Source of the DNA: Bin80 sp965208025
GTDB taxonomy: Bacteria > Bacteroidota > Rhodothermia > Rhodothermales > Bin80
Length of the DNA: 64,000 nucleotides
Assembly: GCA_965208025.1 (NCBI GenBank)
Contig: OZ242302.1
Coordinates: 2,914,001-2,978,000, forward strand
Direction of reading: 5' to 3'
In this document: piece after piece, positions 35,841 to 45,010 of the stretch
Layout of the letters: every line of letters begins with the position of its first letter
Numbering within the stretch: position 1 is the stretch's first letter
The notes under the pieces: generated by a model
The model's database searches: none
What the model was told of the DNA's origin: nothing
Seen by the model: the letters and a program-made list of their open reading frames with translations, nothing else
Program-made: the position numbers and the translations under genes

Positions 35841-37980
35841 CTGAAGTTACCCCCTATTTTCCCACGATCTGCGGATCCGAGCGCTAGCTATTCATCAATC
35901 TGCCCTTTAAATCGCCTTTTTTCGGCGAATTTGTAGGGAATTCCCGTCAATATTGGTCATTTTCGGTCTTACTGGCCCTTCGGGAAGGTGATTTTGCGTT
36001 AAATAAGTGTACCCATGTATTGTTTTTGCTTTTTATTGATCTTTTTGATTTTAACTACTTGCTATTGTTCATTTTTATTCGTATATTTAACTTTCTTCAT
36101 GAACTATTTGTACCCATGTACGTCTCCCGAATTCCCAATCGCAATTCCAACCCCACCTGGCTCATTCGAGAGTCCCACCGAAATGGTGATAAAATTGACA
36201 AAATCACCGTTCTCAATATCACCAAGCTCCCCATGACCCTCATCTTGCAGATCCGTGAACTCCTCCGCGGCGCCAGCGTCTTCAAGTCCATCCATGACCT
36301 CTTTGAACGACTGGAATCTAAAGCCCACGGTCATGTCGCGCTAGTTTTGGGCATGGTCCGAAAGCTGAGCGTCCCCGCCTTGCTTCACGCAAAGAATTCC
36401 CGCCACCGTCGACTCGTTCTCGGCATGATTACCTCCCGCGTTCTGAACCCCGTCAGTAAGCTGGCAACCAGTACCTTGCTGGATGTGAACTCAGCCTCCT
36501 TCACCCTCAACGAAGAACTGGCTCTCAAACGAGTGGATGCCGATGATCTGTATGAGGCCATGGACTGGTTGAGCAAGCAGAAGACTGCCATTGAATGTCG
36601 GTTGGCTAAGAAACATCTCCGGGAAGGATCCATGGTGCTCTACGATCTAACCAGCAGTTATGTAGAGGGGAAGAAGAACGAATTGGCGGAGTTTGGATAC
36701 AGCCGGGACAAGAAGCGCGGAAAGAAGCAGATTGTAATTGGTCTCTTGACGGATCCAGAGGGTTGTCCCGTGGCAGTGGATGTATTCAAAGGGAATACGT
36801 CGGATTCAAAGACGCTTGCTGCCCAGGTCACCAAGCTCCGGGACACCTTTGGACTTGATCATGTGGTTCTGGTGGGAGATCGCGGGGTATTGACGCAAAA
36901 GGGGATTCGGGAAGAGCTGCTCCCCGCAGGTCTGGACTGGATTACCGCCATGCGCAAGGACAGTCTCCGCAAGGTGGTGGAAGCAGCCAAGGAGACGGAG
37001 ATGAGTTTATTTGATCAGCAAAATATCATGCAGATCGAGTCCGAGCACTACCCCAAGGATCGTCTGATTCTATGCAAAAATCCGATCCAGAAAGACAAGA
37101 AGCAGATCCGGCGAGAGGAGCGTCTGGTCAAGACAGAAGAAGGGTTGGAGAAGATCATCAAGGCAACCCAACGGAAAGGGAACCCGCTCACGCGAGAGTC
37201 CGAGATTGGGATACGGGTAGGCAAGGTGTTCGAGAGGCAGAGGACGGGAGCGTTTTTCACGATTGAGGTCAAAGCAGGACACTTCCAGTATGCCCGAGAT
37301 CAGGAGGCGATTCAGAATGCAGAGCGCTTGGATGGCGTCTATGCGATTCGGACGAGTCTGAAAGAGAAGCCGACCGAGGAGGAAGTGGTCTCGGACTACA
37401 AGCGTTTATCTATGGTGGAGCAAGCGTTCCGCTCCTTCAAACAAGTTTCGTTGAAGGTCCGACCGATTCATCACCGAACGAAAGATCGGGTAACGTGTCA
37501 TGTGTTTTTGTGTATGCTGTCCTACTATGTGGAGTATCACCTGCGCAAGGTCTTAGCCCCAATCCTGTTTCGGGAAGATGATCCAGAGGGGAGAGCAGTG
37601 CAACGAAGTAGCATAGCTGAGTCCGTGAAACGTTCGGAACAGGCGAACAAGAAGGCACAGTCCAAGCGGAATCAGAATGGAGAACAGGCCATGAGCTTTG
37701 AGAGTCTATTGAACGAACTCCGTGGACTCAGTCGAATTAAGGGTAAGCTCAAGATTGTTGCCGATAAGGCACCCGTGGCGACCTACGTTGCAGATGTGAA
37801 CGCAATACAGAAACGGGCCTTTGAATTGGCGGGGATCAAACTGAAGCCTGGGAGTGTGAAGGGATAAATCAGGAAGTCGCCCTCAATATCACGTCTGTGA
37901 GGGAGAAATATTGTCTTCAATAAGTCCAAAAAATGAAAAATGATGCGCTCAAATGCAGGAGAAAAAGGGGGTAACTTCAG
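35841..37980 (+). mobile_element. IS1634-like (IS4-superfamily) insertion sequence, copy 1
   Basis: 2140 bases, ending in inverted repeats CTGAAGTTACCCCCT (left) and its complement (right). The 7-base direct repeat TTCCTGA flanks it at 35834-35840 and 37981-37987, proving simple insertion. Copy 2, inverted and nearly identical, lies at 61437-63575; copy 1 has one extra T in a T run upstream of the transposase. Confidence 0.95.
36116..37867 (+). CDS. IS1634-family-like transposase
   Basis: 583 residues from MYVSRIPNRNSN. DDE transposase of the IS4 superfamily: YDLTSSYVEGKKNELAEFGYSRD (first Asp region), VGDRGVLTQKG (second Asp), and YKRLSMVEQAFRSFK carrying the catalytic Glu (the YREK-like E region). 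A longer frame from 36020 exists only because of an extra T; copy 2 shows that the start at the MYVSR codon is shared. Intact. Confidence 0.93.
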   Translation: MYVSRIPNRNSNPTWLIRESHRNGDKIDKITVLNITKLPMTLILQIRELLRGASVFKSIHDLFERLESKAHGHVALVLGMVRKLSVPALLHAKNSRHRRLVLGMITSRVLNPVSKLATSTLLDVNSASFTLNEELALKRVDADDLYEAMDWLSKQKTAIECRLAKKHLREGSMVLYDLTSSYVEGKKNELAEFGYSRDKKRGKKQIVIGLLTDPEGCPVAVDVFKGNTSDSKTLAAQVTKLRDTFGLDHVVLVGDRGVLTQKGIREELLPAGLDWITAMRKDSLRKVVEAAKETEMSLFDQQNIMQIESEHYPKDRLILCKNPIQKDKKQIRREERLVKTEEGLEKIIKATQRKGNPLTRESEIGIRVGKVFERQRTGAFFTIEVKAGHFQYARDQEAIQNAERLDGVYAIRTSLKEKPTEEEVVSDYKRLSMVEQAFRSFKQVSLKVRPIHHRTKDRVTCHVFLCMLSYYVEYHLRKVLAPILFREDDPEGRAVQRSSIAESVKRSEQANKKAQSKRNQNGEQAMSFESLLNELRGLSRIKGKLKIVADKAPVATYVADVNAIQKRAFELAGIKLKPGSVKG

Positions 37981-38179
37981 TTCCTGAATTATTAGGAGGG
38001 TCAAGCGACTGGTCCAATCTTCTGCCGCTCTATTTGAAGCGTAATCGTTCACGCAGTGCACGTATAACACCTTTCGCAACGTTGTTAATAGGAAAACTTG
38101 CCGAGGCAACCCGTGACGCTCGCACGTATATGAGCGTTAGTTGACCCTTAACCACCAAGAACACCACCTGAACGGAGCA

Positions 38180-38461
38180 ATGTCAACCCCTTCTAAACAC
38201 AAACCTGTTTCTCCTTCTGAGGCAGATAAGCAGATTGAACAAAACAGTGCTGTATATCTTGAAAAAAAGGAAGAGTTTGAGCGTTCTTTTTTTGGCAAGA
38301 TTTTGCTGATGCATAATGGAAAAGTTGAAATGGCATTGAATGATGAGGAAGATGCTTATTCAATTGGTTGCAAGGAGTATGGACTTGGTAATTTTTCGCT
38401 TCATCGTGTCGGTCAAAAACCTATTGAATTAGGGTCTGCTTCATTGGGATTACAAGCGTAA
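38180..38461 (+). CDS. Small hypothetical protein upstream of aspartic protease
   Basis: Residues from the ATG at 38180 give 93 amino acids; a purine-rich CGGAG precedes it. The C-terminal two thirds (FGKILLMHNGKVEMALNDEEDAYSIGCKEYGLGNFSLHRVG) has alternating beta character. It sits 13 bases before a retropepsin-like gene, an arrangement suggesting a protease-substrate or protease-partner pair. I do not recognise the family. Confidence 0.6.
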   Translation: MSTPSKHKPVSPSEADKQIEQNSAVYLEKKEEFERSFFGKILLMHNGKVEMALNDEEDAYSIGCKEYGLGNFSLHRVGQKPIELGSASLGLQA

Positions 38462-38474
38462 ATCCTAAAAAATC

Positions 38475-38879
38475 ATGCCATCATTTGTTGTTGAAATCAA
38501 AAATAATCAAGCTTTTTTCAAGGTTACTGTGGGGCATCCCGAAAATTAAGATAACATCCAAAATTATGTGGCATTATTTGACACCGGTGCTCAAACAACA
38601 TTGGTATCCCCGAAAATTATTGAGACTTTGGAGTTTGTCCCTATTGCTCCAGCCCTCATTGGTACCGTGGGGGGTAACACAGTAGAGACCAAGGCATATT
38701 GGATGGATATAGGCATTCCTGTCCGAATTGGAGATAATGAAATCTTTGGTATGAGTCGTAGTATGAAAGTTGCATCATTACTATTTCAACCCGCTAATTT
38801 TGACGTGTTGGTGGGCATGGATTTCATTGCTGCCTACCATATTACACTATTTAGCAATAGGATTGTCATTAGTAATTAG
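38475..38879 (+). pseudogene. Retropepsin-like aspartic protease with an internal stop
   Basis: Starting at ATG 38475 (MPSFVVEIKNNQAFFKV...), the frame meets TAA after 24 codons and then continues, in the same frame, through VALFDTGAQTTLVS, the clan AA DTGA active-site motif, to VLVGMDFIAAYHI and a stop at 38877-38879. The family are single-domain dimeric aspartic proteases of 110-140 residues. A GTG just after the stop could start a truncated form (38568) that keeps the DTGA but loses the first beta strands. Probably recently inactivated. Confidence 0.75.
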
Positions 38880-38967
38880 TACTCCTACTCAACCAATTCC
38901 TGATACTTCAGCCATTCCCCAACCAGTTCTTTTCCTGTCAGTTCAGGCATTTGCTGAGTATTCCAAA

Positions 38968-39118
38968 CAAAAGAGCCACCGATTACGAACGATGTGAGCC
39001 ACCGATTACGAACGATGTGAGCCACCGATTACGATTGATGTGAGCCACCGATTACGATTGATGTGAGCCACCGATTACGATTGATGTGAGCCACCGATTA
39101 CGATTGATGTGAGCCACC
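38968..39118. repeat. Tandem 23-base repeats in the IS21 left end
   Basis: Six adjacent copies of GAGCCACCGATTACG followed by A(A/T)(C/T)GATGT, plus a partial one (GAGCCACC). The first two copies have ACGAACGATGT, the others ACGATTGATGT. Such multiple end repeats are transposase-binding sites in IS21 elements; the number here is unusually high compared with the two or three at the right end (46313-46396). Confidence 0.85.
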
Positions 39119-39166
39119 TATTCGTTCGGCGAAGTCGTGCAAAGTATGTATGCAAGACGGGTTGCA

Positions 39167-39925
39167 TTACGAGATGGATTCGTTCTTCAATTCTTGTTGA
39201 CCTTGTACTTTGCGCATGGACTCTCCCGTCAGTTCAATTTTATGTGCGTTGTTGACCAGTCGATCCAGGATTGCATCTGCCAGGGTAGGGTCTTCCATGG
39301 TCTCATACCATTTCTCCAAGGGATACTGACTCGTCACAATGGTAGACCGTACGGTGTAGCGATCATCCAGTAGTTCCATAAGGTCTCGTTGAGGATGCGC
39401 AGCAATCTGATGGAGTCCCCAGTCATCCAATACCAATACATCCATGCGAGCAAGCTGTTTCAATGCTTTCAAGAAAACGCCTTCCTCGCGCGTGGTTTGC
39501 AGGGTTTCTAAGAGTCGAGAGAGTCGGTAGTAGCGCGTATTGAAGTTTTCCAGACACGCCTTATGTGCCAGTGCACAAGCAACATAGCTTTTCCCAACTC
39601 CAGTCGGCCCCGTAATGATGACATTTTGCTGACGGCGAATCCACGGACAGCTTGATAGATGGAGCATGAGACGCTTATCCAGTCCACGAGACGCGCTGTA
39701 GTCCAGATTCGCCATGTTGGCCTGAAGACGCAGTTTTGCGGTGTGTAACCGACGGGCTAATCGTCGGTCTCCCCGGACCGCCTCTTCGTGGTCGACCATG
39801 AGTCCCAAACGATCCATGAGCGGCATGGTGTCTATATCTGGGGTATCCAGTTGATCCCGTAGGGCGGCGGCCATGCCGTTGAGCCGCATCTGTTCAAGTT
39901 TCAAGAGGGTTGGGTGTAAGAGCAT
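39167..39925 (-). CDS. istB: IstB-like ATPase (IS21 copy A)
   Basis: 252 residues. N-terminal LKLEQMRLNGMAAALRDQL, Walker A GPTGVGKSYVACAL, Walker B DVLVLDDWGL, C-terminal EKWYETMEDPTLADAILDRLVNNAHKIELTGESMR: a full-length IstB of a type different from the one at 999-1796. It starts 9 bases after the truncated istA. Without an intact istA the element cannot move by itself. Confidence 0.93.
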   Translation of the reverse strand: MLLHPTLLKLEQMRLNGMAAALRDQLDTPDIDTMPLMDRLGLMVDHEEAVRGDRRLARRLHTAKLRLQANMANLDYSASRGLDKRLMLHLSSCPWIRRQQNVIITGPTGVGKSYVACALAHKACLENFNTRYYRLSRLLETLQTTREEGVFLKALKQLARMDVLVLDDWGLHQIAAHPQRDLMELLDDRYTVRSTIVTSQYPLEKWYETMEDPTLADAILDRLVNNAHKIELTGESMRKVQGQQELKNESIS

Positions 39926-39934
39926 AGAGTTTCG

Positions 39935-41089
39935 TTAGTTAGATGAATAATAGTCTGCGCCCCGAATATTTTTGTGTTCAATTGGAGACGGGGATTGCTG
40001 AGATTCGTCCGCGATTCGTTTGGCCAGTTTCTTCACCGCCGCCGTCGTCAATCGGTCCTGATTTAAGGCATGTTCACAGGCCTGTTCCAGAACGGAATTG
40101 CCAAATTCACGTCCCAGTTTAAGAATTCCCATGCAGCGCCGAAACACCTGTGCGGGAACGAACGCTCGCGCAAAGATTTCTTCAATCAGTGCGGTGGTCG
40201 AAGGATCAATCTGTTTGGCCCAATTCGCAAATCGCGACGGTGGCCACGATTCATCGTCTTGGTGGTTTTTCGGCATATGCTGTTCTACAGTCGTATACTT
40301 CTGCTTCGCGCTCTCCCGTAGGTGAGATGCGATTCGGGTCTCGCCATGAAAAATCTCCACCGTCTTTGCAGTCACGCGTGCACTCACTTGCTGATTCAGG
40401 TAGGTATACGGTACGCTGTAATGGTGTTCGTCCATTTGAATATGGTAATGAAAGGAGACCTTCCGGTTGTGGATCCAGACCGCAAATTCATACGGCTCTT
40501 GGGGTAATGGACGCAGCATCGGTTGATCCATCTCTTCAAACAGGCGTGCACGCGTTGTATTATGCTTCTGGAACGGAGTTTGATTGAGTTCCTGAACCTG
40601 CTCCAAAATCGCTTCATTGAGTTCTGCAAGACTGTGAAAGGGTACGTTTCGCAGCGCACCCAAAACTTTTCTCTGCAACAAGAGAACTCCGCCTTCTGCC
40701 TTCGCTTTATCTCTGGGTTTTCTGGGACGTGCAGGAAATACTTGCACATTGTACTGTTCTGCCAAATCATGAAAAGATTCGTTCAGAATCGGCGTGTCGT
40801 CCGTACGGAATTTGATCACCGCGGATTTTAGATTGTCTGGAACAAGCACTTTCGGAACGCCTCCGAAAAACTCAAAGGTCCGACGAATTGATCCGCAGAA
40901 ATCCGCGACCTTCTGTGACTCCGTGGCTTCCGCATATAGATACCCAGATGCCCCCAGTACGGCCACAAACAGTTCCACCTCCCGAACCTCACCGTCTGGA
41001 TCCGTAATGGTGGGTTTCTTCCCCGAGTAATCCACAAATAATCGCTCGCCTGCTTTGTGCGTTAGGCGCATCACAGGATCTACCTGCGT
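39935..41089 (-). pseudogene. istA: Truncated IstA transposase (copy A, N-terminus missing)
   Basis: About 385 residues homologous to the C-terminal three quarters of IstA: rve core (GERLFVDYSGKKPTI, PRKPRDKAKAE), then the beta domain (HHYSVPYTYLNQQVS) and tail. The first about 150 residues (the HTH domain) present in the copy at 45011-46202 are absent; the open frame instead starts in foreign sequence (MCHVNT). Non-functional. Confidence 0.88.
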
Positions 41090-41172
41090 ATTTACGTGGC
41101 ACACTAAAAACGAGAGGAACCGGATAACCTTCTTTCAGTTGGAACATAATAAATAATGGGCAGAAGCTACAG

Positions 41173-42057
41173 ATGATATATTCTGACCTTCTAGATCAAT
41201 CCATTTTTGAAGAGATCAACAAGAAAGCATGTCACCTTGAAGATGCATTGAGGGGTGACGTTATTTTCTATCATGGCGGGATTCATTTATCCTATTTTAG
41301 GGTTTTTCGAGATTTTGTTGAAAAAGTAAAGTCAAAGTCAGCGAGAGAAGAAGATGCTATTGCAGTACTTCTCCGAACAGTTGGTGGTTCACCTGAAATG
41401 GCGGAAAGAATGGTTTCGGTTTTGAGAAAACATTACGAATCTGTTTACTTTGTAGTCCCCGATTTTGCAATGTCTGCTGGTACAATTCTTTGTATGTCTG
41501 CTGATAAAATCTATATGGATTATTCTTCAAGTCTTGGGCCAATAGATCCACAAGTTCCCACGCCAGACAATAGAGACTATGTGCCCGCGGCTGGTTATCT
41601 TGATAAAGTCAGCGAACTAACCCAAAAAGGAGAATTAGCTCCCGCAGATGTGATTCTGTTGAGGGGGATAGATCTCGCAAGATTAGCTTTATACGAACAG
41701 GCACGAGATTTGTCAATAGATCTTCTCAAAGAATGGTTGGTCAAGTATAAGTTCAAGAACTGGAAAACTCACAGAACAGACTCAAACAAAAAAGGAGAAT
41801 CTGTTACACATGAGGAAAAGGAAGAAAGGGCAGAACAAATTGCTAAAGCATTAAGTGACCATAAGAAATGGCGTTCACATGGGAGGCGACTAAACATTGA
41901 AAAACTCAAAAGTCTGAGAATTGAAATTGATGATTATTCAAATGGAACTACTCCAGATCTCCTGCGCTTAATCAGGGATTACAATGACCTGCTCACAGGT
42001 TATATTGATAGAATGCAGATCCCTCTCTTTCTTCATAATCGCCATATCAGTCTATAG
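41173..42057 (+). CDS. ClpP/SppA-fold serine protease (SDH/serine dehydrogenase proteinase type), module 1
   Basis: 294 residues. The core reads AIAVLLRTVGGSPEMAERMV, VPDFAMSAGTILCMSAD (nucleophile Ser101 in a SAGT motif) and IYMDYSSSLGPIDPQV, typical of SppA/ClpP-like SDH_sah proteins; no signal peptide, so a cytoplasmic or membrane-associated role. The C-terminal charged region (KWRSHGRRLNIEKLKSLRI) is shared with the homologue at 53347-54177. A small gene follows 8 bases downstream. Module function unknown. It sits directly after a truncated IS21 copy that may supply its promoter region. Confidence 0.82.
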   Translation: MIYSDLLDQSIFEEINKKACHLEDALRGDVIFYHGGIHLSYFRVFRDFVEKVKSKSAREEDAIAVLLRTVGGSPEMAERMVSVLRKHYESVYFVVPDFAMSAGTILCMSADKIYMDYSSSLGPIDPQVPTPDNRDYVPAAGYLDKVSELTQKGELAPADVILLRGIDLARLALYEQARDLSIDLLKEWLVKYKFKNWKTHRTDSNKKGESVTHEEKEERAEQIAKALSDHKKWRSHGRRLNIEKLKSLRIEIDDYSNGTTPDLLRLIRDYNDLLTGYIDRMQIPLFLHNRHISL

Positions 42058-42065
42058 GAGATATC

Positions 42066-42281
42066 ATGCCATCTATTGTAGAGGAGATTAAAATTGTTTT
42101 AGATCGGACTGAAGCAGAGAATCAATCCGAAAAGGATGCTCTACGCCGTGCAGAAGAACTATCGGATCAATTCTCCGATATAAAACCCCAAAACGAGATG
42201 CCATCACCAGAACAACTTATGGGACTACCTGTCACATCTAAAAAACCAATCCCCACATCTTTCCGATTTAGATCTTTATAG
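42066..42281 (+). CDS. Small partner gene of protease module 1
   Basis: 71 residues, acidic/charged helical N-terminus (IVEEIKIVLDRTEAENQSEK) and proline-rich C-terminus. It starts 8 bases after the protease stop. The second protease in this window also has a small gene (66 residues) directly behind it, with an ATGA overlap. The two small proteins are not clearly homologous, but both have a helical N-terminus and a Pro-rich tail. Role unknown: regulator or substrate of the protease is a guess. Confidence 0.6.
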   Translation: MPSIVEEIKIVLDRTEAENQSEKDALRRAEELSDQFSDIKPQNEMPSPEQLMGLPVTSKKPIPTSFRFRSL

Positions 42282-42568
42282 GTCAACCGTTCCCGACCAA
42301 ACCCTTTGCTGTCTGCTGCATCTGCTTTAAGGTGTCCTGATGACGGATAGTGTGCCAACCAACGTTATCAACATAACGCTATGAGTGCTTGGTAGACATC
42401 TTTTGATAGGTGCTGTCGTAGTTCCTCTCAGCAAAGCCCTAAGGGTTCAATACCGTGGGTATGTGCCATACCGTTTACATATTCGGGTTTTTGCACTTAA
42501 GAGTGGGTTAGGACTGACGCGGAAATTGAAACCAAAAAGATCAAAGCTGATGGAGATCTTTAAGCTAT
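42282..42568. other. IS scrap region with ISL3-type end
   Basis: No gene. At 42485-42510 the sequence GCACTTAAGAGTGGGTTA exactly matches the left terminal repeat of the ISL3 element (23355-23372), preceded by GGGTTTTT in place of GGCTCTTC. It is a solo ISL3-type end. Confidence 0.6.
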
Positions 42569-42647
42569 CCTGGATTACCGGGAAGCATCTATGCTATGGA
42601 AATCAGTGACGTCTGACGAACTCTATTTTGGGGGTTTTGTTGTCCAG
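42569..42647. repeat. Solo 79-base end of the DDE-transposase IS
   Basis: Copy of 42949-43027 with two base differences, in the same orientation. It marks an earlier copy of the element of which only the end survives; it joins the IS21 fragment at a short shared AGACGGGG microhomology. Confidence 0.85.
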
Positions 42648-42948
42648 ACGGGGATTGCTGAGATTCGTCCGCGATTCGTTTGGCCAGTTTCTTCACCGCC
42701 GCCGTCGTCAATCGGTCCTGATTTAAGGCATGTTCACAGGCCTATTCCAGAACGGAATTGCCAAATTCACGTCCCAGTTTAAGAATTCCCATGCAGCGCC
42801 GAAACACCTGTGCGGGAACGAACGCTCGCGCAAAGATTTCTTCAATCAGTGCGGTGGTTGAAGGACCGATCTGTTTGGCCCAATTCACAAATCGCGACGG
42901 TGGCCACGATTCATCGTCTTGGTGGTTTTTCGGCATATGCTGTTCTAC
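42646..42948 (-). pseudogene. IstA C-terminal fragment (IS21 copy 2, 3' part)
   Basis: 303 bases matching copy A 39986-40288 almost perfectly (MPKNHQDDESWPPSRFVNWAKQI...). It ends at ...TGTTCTAC, exactly where copy 2 resumes at 45011 with CTACAGTCG. It is therefore the 3' part of the istA gene at 45011-46202, separated by the DDE-type IS. Confidence 0.9.
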
Positions 42949-45010
42949 CCTGGATTACCGGGAAGCATCTGTGCTATGGAAATCAGTGACGTCTGACGAA
43001 CTCTATTTTGAGGGTTTTGTTGTCCAGCCAAGGGATTTTGTAATGTAATTTGGTGTATCCTGCTTCAATGAGCAAGGGAGTATAGGCCCGCGCACGTAAC
43101 TGGACAAGAAGTTCATCTTCGGTCAAGGTAACTTTTCCCCGGTGGCTGACCAGATCCCGATAGATTCTTCGTGCTTCTGCTTTCTCATACCCTTTCCCGA
43201 CTCGAACGCCCAGGAGTCGGTAGAGGACACTGGCCATGACGGTCAGTTGTGTATCTACATTGATGCGCAAAGGTACCGCAGAGCTGAGTGCATCCATGTG
43301 GAAAAAGTCAATGGAATCACTGATGACATTTTCAATGATCATCCGCCGTGCATATCGGTCAATCAGTTGAGTGGGCGAGCGTTTCATCTGGTTGGTGATC
43401 AGTACGGTGGGTTTATCATGCCCCAAGCCCTTGACCAAAATTTGTCGGATCTCCGATGGATACTCCCGAAGCCGCGTGACTTCATCCACAATATGGGGAG
43501 TTTGATAGGCCCGCCCAATATTTGTGAGACGAATTTTCGTCCACGCGCTTTTGTCCAGAGCATGGATGTGCTTTAGGAGAGAGGCGTGCCGTCTCCGCAA
43601 CGTGATAAAGTCAATTCCCATGTTGTTGAGTTCCCCCAGATTCTTGTAGATGGTGAATTGACTGTCAAAGACCAATTCTTTTGGCACCTTTCCCGTTTGA
43701 GATTTCCAATCCTCGACAAAGCGTAAGATGGCATCATTTTGCGTTTCCTTACGAAGGTTTGTATCGGCGTAGCAAAAGGTTCGCGCCTCTGCATTGCGGG
43801 CCAATACGGCAAGGACTCCCCGCTGGCGACGGCTACGCTTGGAGACATAATGTTTCTGCATGAGTGCCTGATTCCCATGATAGGGGATCGTATGAAAGTC
43901 CAGATCAATGGAATTTCCCCTGCCGATTCCATCGCTCACATTGATTGCGGCATGATACCACCGGTGCATCAATGGAGCCGAAAAGGTTGGATCTACAAGA
44001 ATGGAGTAATCGGTCAAGAAGGTTCGCTTCGGGATGGCATTGAGACCTGCAAACAGAGCCAGGCCAGGATCCAGCGCTTCGGACATGACTTGGGACGGTC
44101 GGCCGATCCCCAAGAGCTTGAGGGCCAGAAGTGAACGCACAGCACAGCCCGCTGGGATCTTGTATGAGCCTGGCATCTGAACCTCCTTCAAGATGGAATC
44201 CAAGTCTATCTGGGCCAAGTCCAATGCAAACAGGAAGAGTCCAGCAAAGTCCGTTCGGAAGCTGTGAGGGCGAAGATCCAGCTTCCTTCGGTCGGCAGGG
44301 ATGAACTTCGGTGCGCGCTGTTCAGGCGTACGCCGTGGTAACCGCTTGATCCCATTCTGATCAAAGACCTTTTGGATATATCCGATACTGACGGACATCT
44401 TCTCGTTCCGTAGAAGATCTCGGATCTGATAGATGGAGGCTTGCTGTTCGTTTCGGAGAGCAAGAATCCGCTCTGGTCTGGGATCGGTGAACTTTGAGGC
44501 AGGTGCAGGCTTCTTCGGCGAGGGCCAGAAGAAATGAATGGAGGGGTTTTTAAGAAAACGGTAGAGGAGATTCTGAAAAGATTTTACCGTGTAGTTGCCT
44601 CGGTGCGCGGCTTCATTCAGAGAGCATCCTTCATGGAGATAGGCACGGAGGGCTTCATATTGCCGCATTGGGAGGAAGTCGGGTTGGGCAAAGAAATCGG
44701 AGCGTTGTTCCATCGTATATCGTGAAGTATGAATATATTATCAATATACTACATAAATATGAAACAATACACAAAATCAGTCCTAAGTCTTGGAAATCAT
44801 CATTAACTATCTGTAAATAAAGCGAAATACAGACAAATAACAGCAAATATGAGAAAAAAGCGGATCAAAGGCAGGGGGAAAAGATGTGGTTATAAAAGTG
44901 AAATAATATTTATAAGTTCAAATAATTATGTGGAAATATTGCCAAATAGCCTGTTATTAAGAAGTTTAACGGCCTTACCAGTTCCAAGTACAGCCTCCCG
45001 GTAATTTAGG
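42949..45010 (-). mobile_element. IS with DDE transposase, inserted inside istA copy 2
   Basis: 2062 bases with terminal inverted repeats CCTGGATTACCGGGAAGC (left) and CCTAAATTACCGGGAGGC (right, opposite strand), flanked by a 4-base direct repeat CTAC (42945-42948 and 45011-45014). Excising it plus one CTAC restores an uninterrupted istA. Family not settled; the repeats and transposase are in the IS4/IS1182 style. Confidence 0.9.
42983..44713 (-). CDS. DDE transposase (IS4/IS1182-like, family not assigned)
   Basis: 576 residues. An N-terminal helix-turn-helix pair (LNEAAHRGNYTVKSFQNLLYRF and IYQIRDLLRNEKMSVSIGYIQKVF) precedes an IS4-style RNase H core: GNSIDLDFHTIPYHG (first Asp), KELVFDSQFTIYKNLGELN (second Asp), FITLRRRH, and YARRMIIENVISDSIDFFH with the catalytic Glu. 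Full length and in frame, so potentially active. The ATG at 44713 lies about 300 bases inside the right end; that A/T-rich leader holds no other gene. Confidence 0.88.
   Translation of the reverse strand: MEQRSDFFAQPDFLPMRQYEALRAYLHEGCSLNEAAHRGNYTVKSFQNLLYRFLKNPSIHFFWPSPKKPAPASKFTDPRPERILALRNEQQASIYQIRDLLRNEKMSVSIGYIQKVFDQNGIKRLPRRTPEQRAPKFIPADRRKLDLRPHSFRTDFAGLFLFALDLAQIDLDSILKEVQMPGSYKIPAGCAVRSLLALKLLGIGRPSQVMSEALDPGLALFAGLNAIPKRTFLTDYSILVDPTFSAPLMHRWYHAAINVSDGIGRGNSIDLDFHTIPYHGNQALMQKHYVSKRSRRQRGVLAVLARNAEARTFCYADTNLRKETQNDAILRFVEDWKSQTGKVPKELVFDSQFTIYKNLGELNNMGIDFITLRRRHASLLKHIHALDKSAWTKIRLTNIGRAYQTPHIVDEVTRLREYPSEIRQILVKGLGHDKPTVLITNQMKRSPTQLIDRYARRMIIENVISDSIDFFHMDALSSAVPLRINVDTQLTVMASVLYRLLGVRVGKGYEKAEARRIYRDLVSHRGKVTLTEDELLVQLRARAYTPLLIEAGYTKLHYKIPWLDNKTLKIEFVRRH

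Larger units (their letters stand above)
35653..38144 (+). pseudogene. Small HNH-nuclease-like gene split by an IS1634-like element
   Basis: The 5' part (35653-35840) reads IWRLDDFGNWIRYTVYGN... STFDWEFDHIFP and is cut at FPD. The 3' part (37988-38144) reads ELLGGSSDWSNLLPLYLKRNRSRS... and ends at a TGA. Deleting the IS plus one copy of the 7-base target repeat TTCCTGA rejoins them into a 114-residue protein with a FDWEFDHIFPxxxGGSxxxxNLxPLxxxxN pattern, close to small HNH proteins (W.IDHI.P...GG....NL..L...N). Certainly inactivated by the insertion unless excised. Confidence 0.82.
38952..41089 (-). mobile_element. Truncated IS21-family element, copy A (left end, istB, most of istA)
   Basis: The left end begins TGAGTATT, as in the solo ends at 52600 and the complement of 46396, and is followed by a run of 23-base repeats. 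istB is whole; istA stops matching the second copy at about 41089 (after TACCTGCGT), so its N-terminal part and the right end are missing. Confidence 0.88.

Noticed and set aside
36020..36115. N-terminal extension of the copy-1 transposase
   Set aside because: The extension is created by one extra T; copy 2 lacks it and starts at the MYVSR codon.
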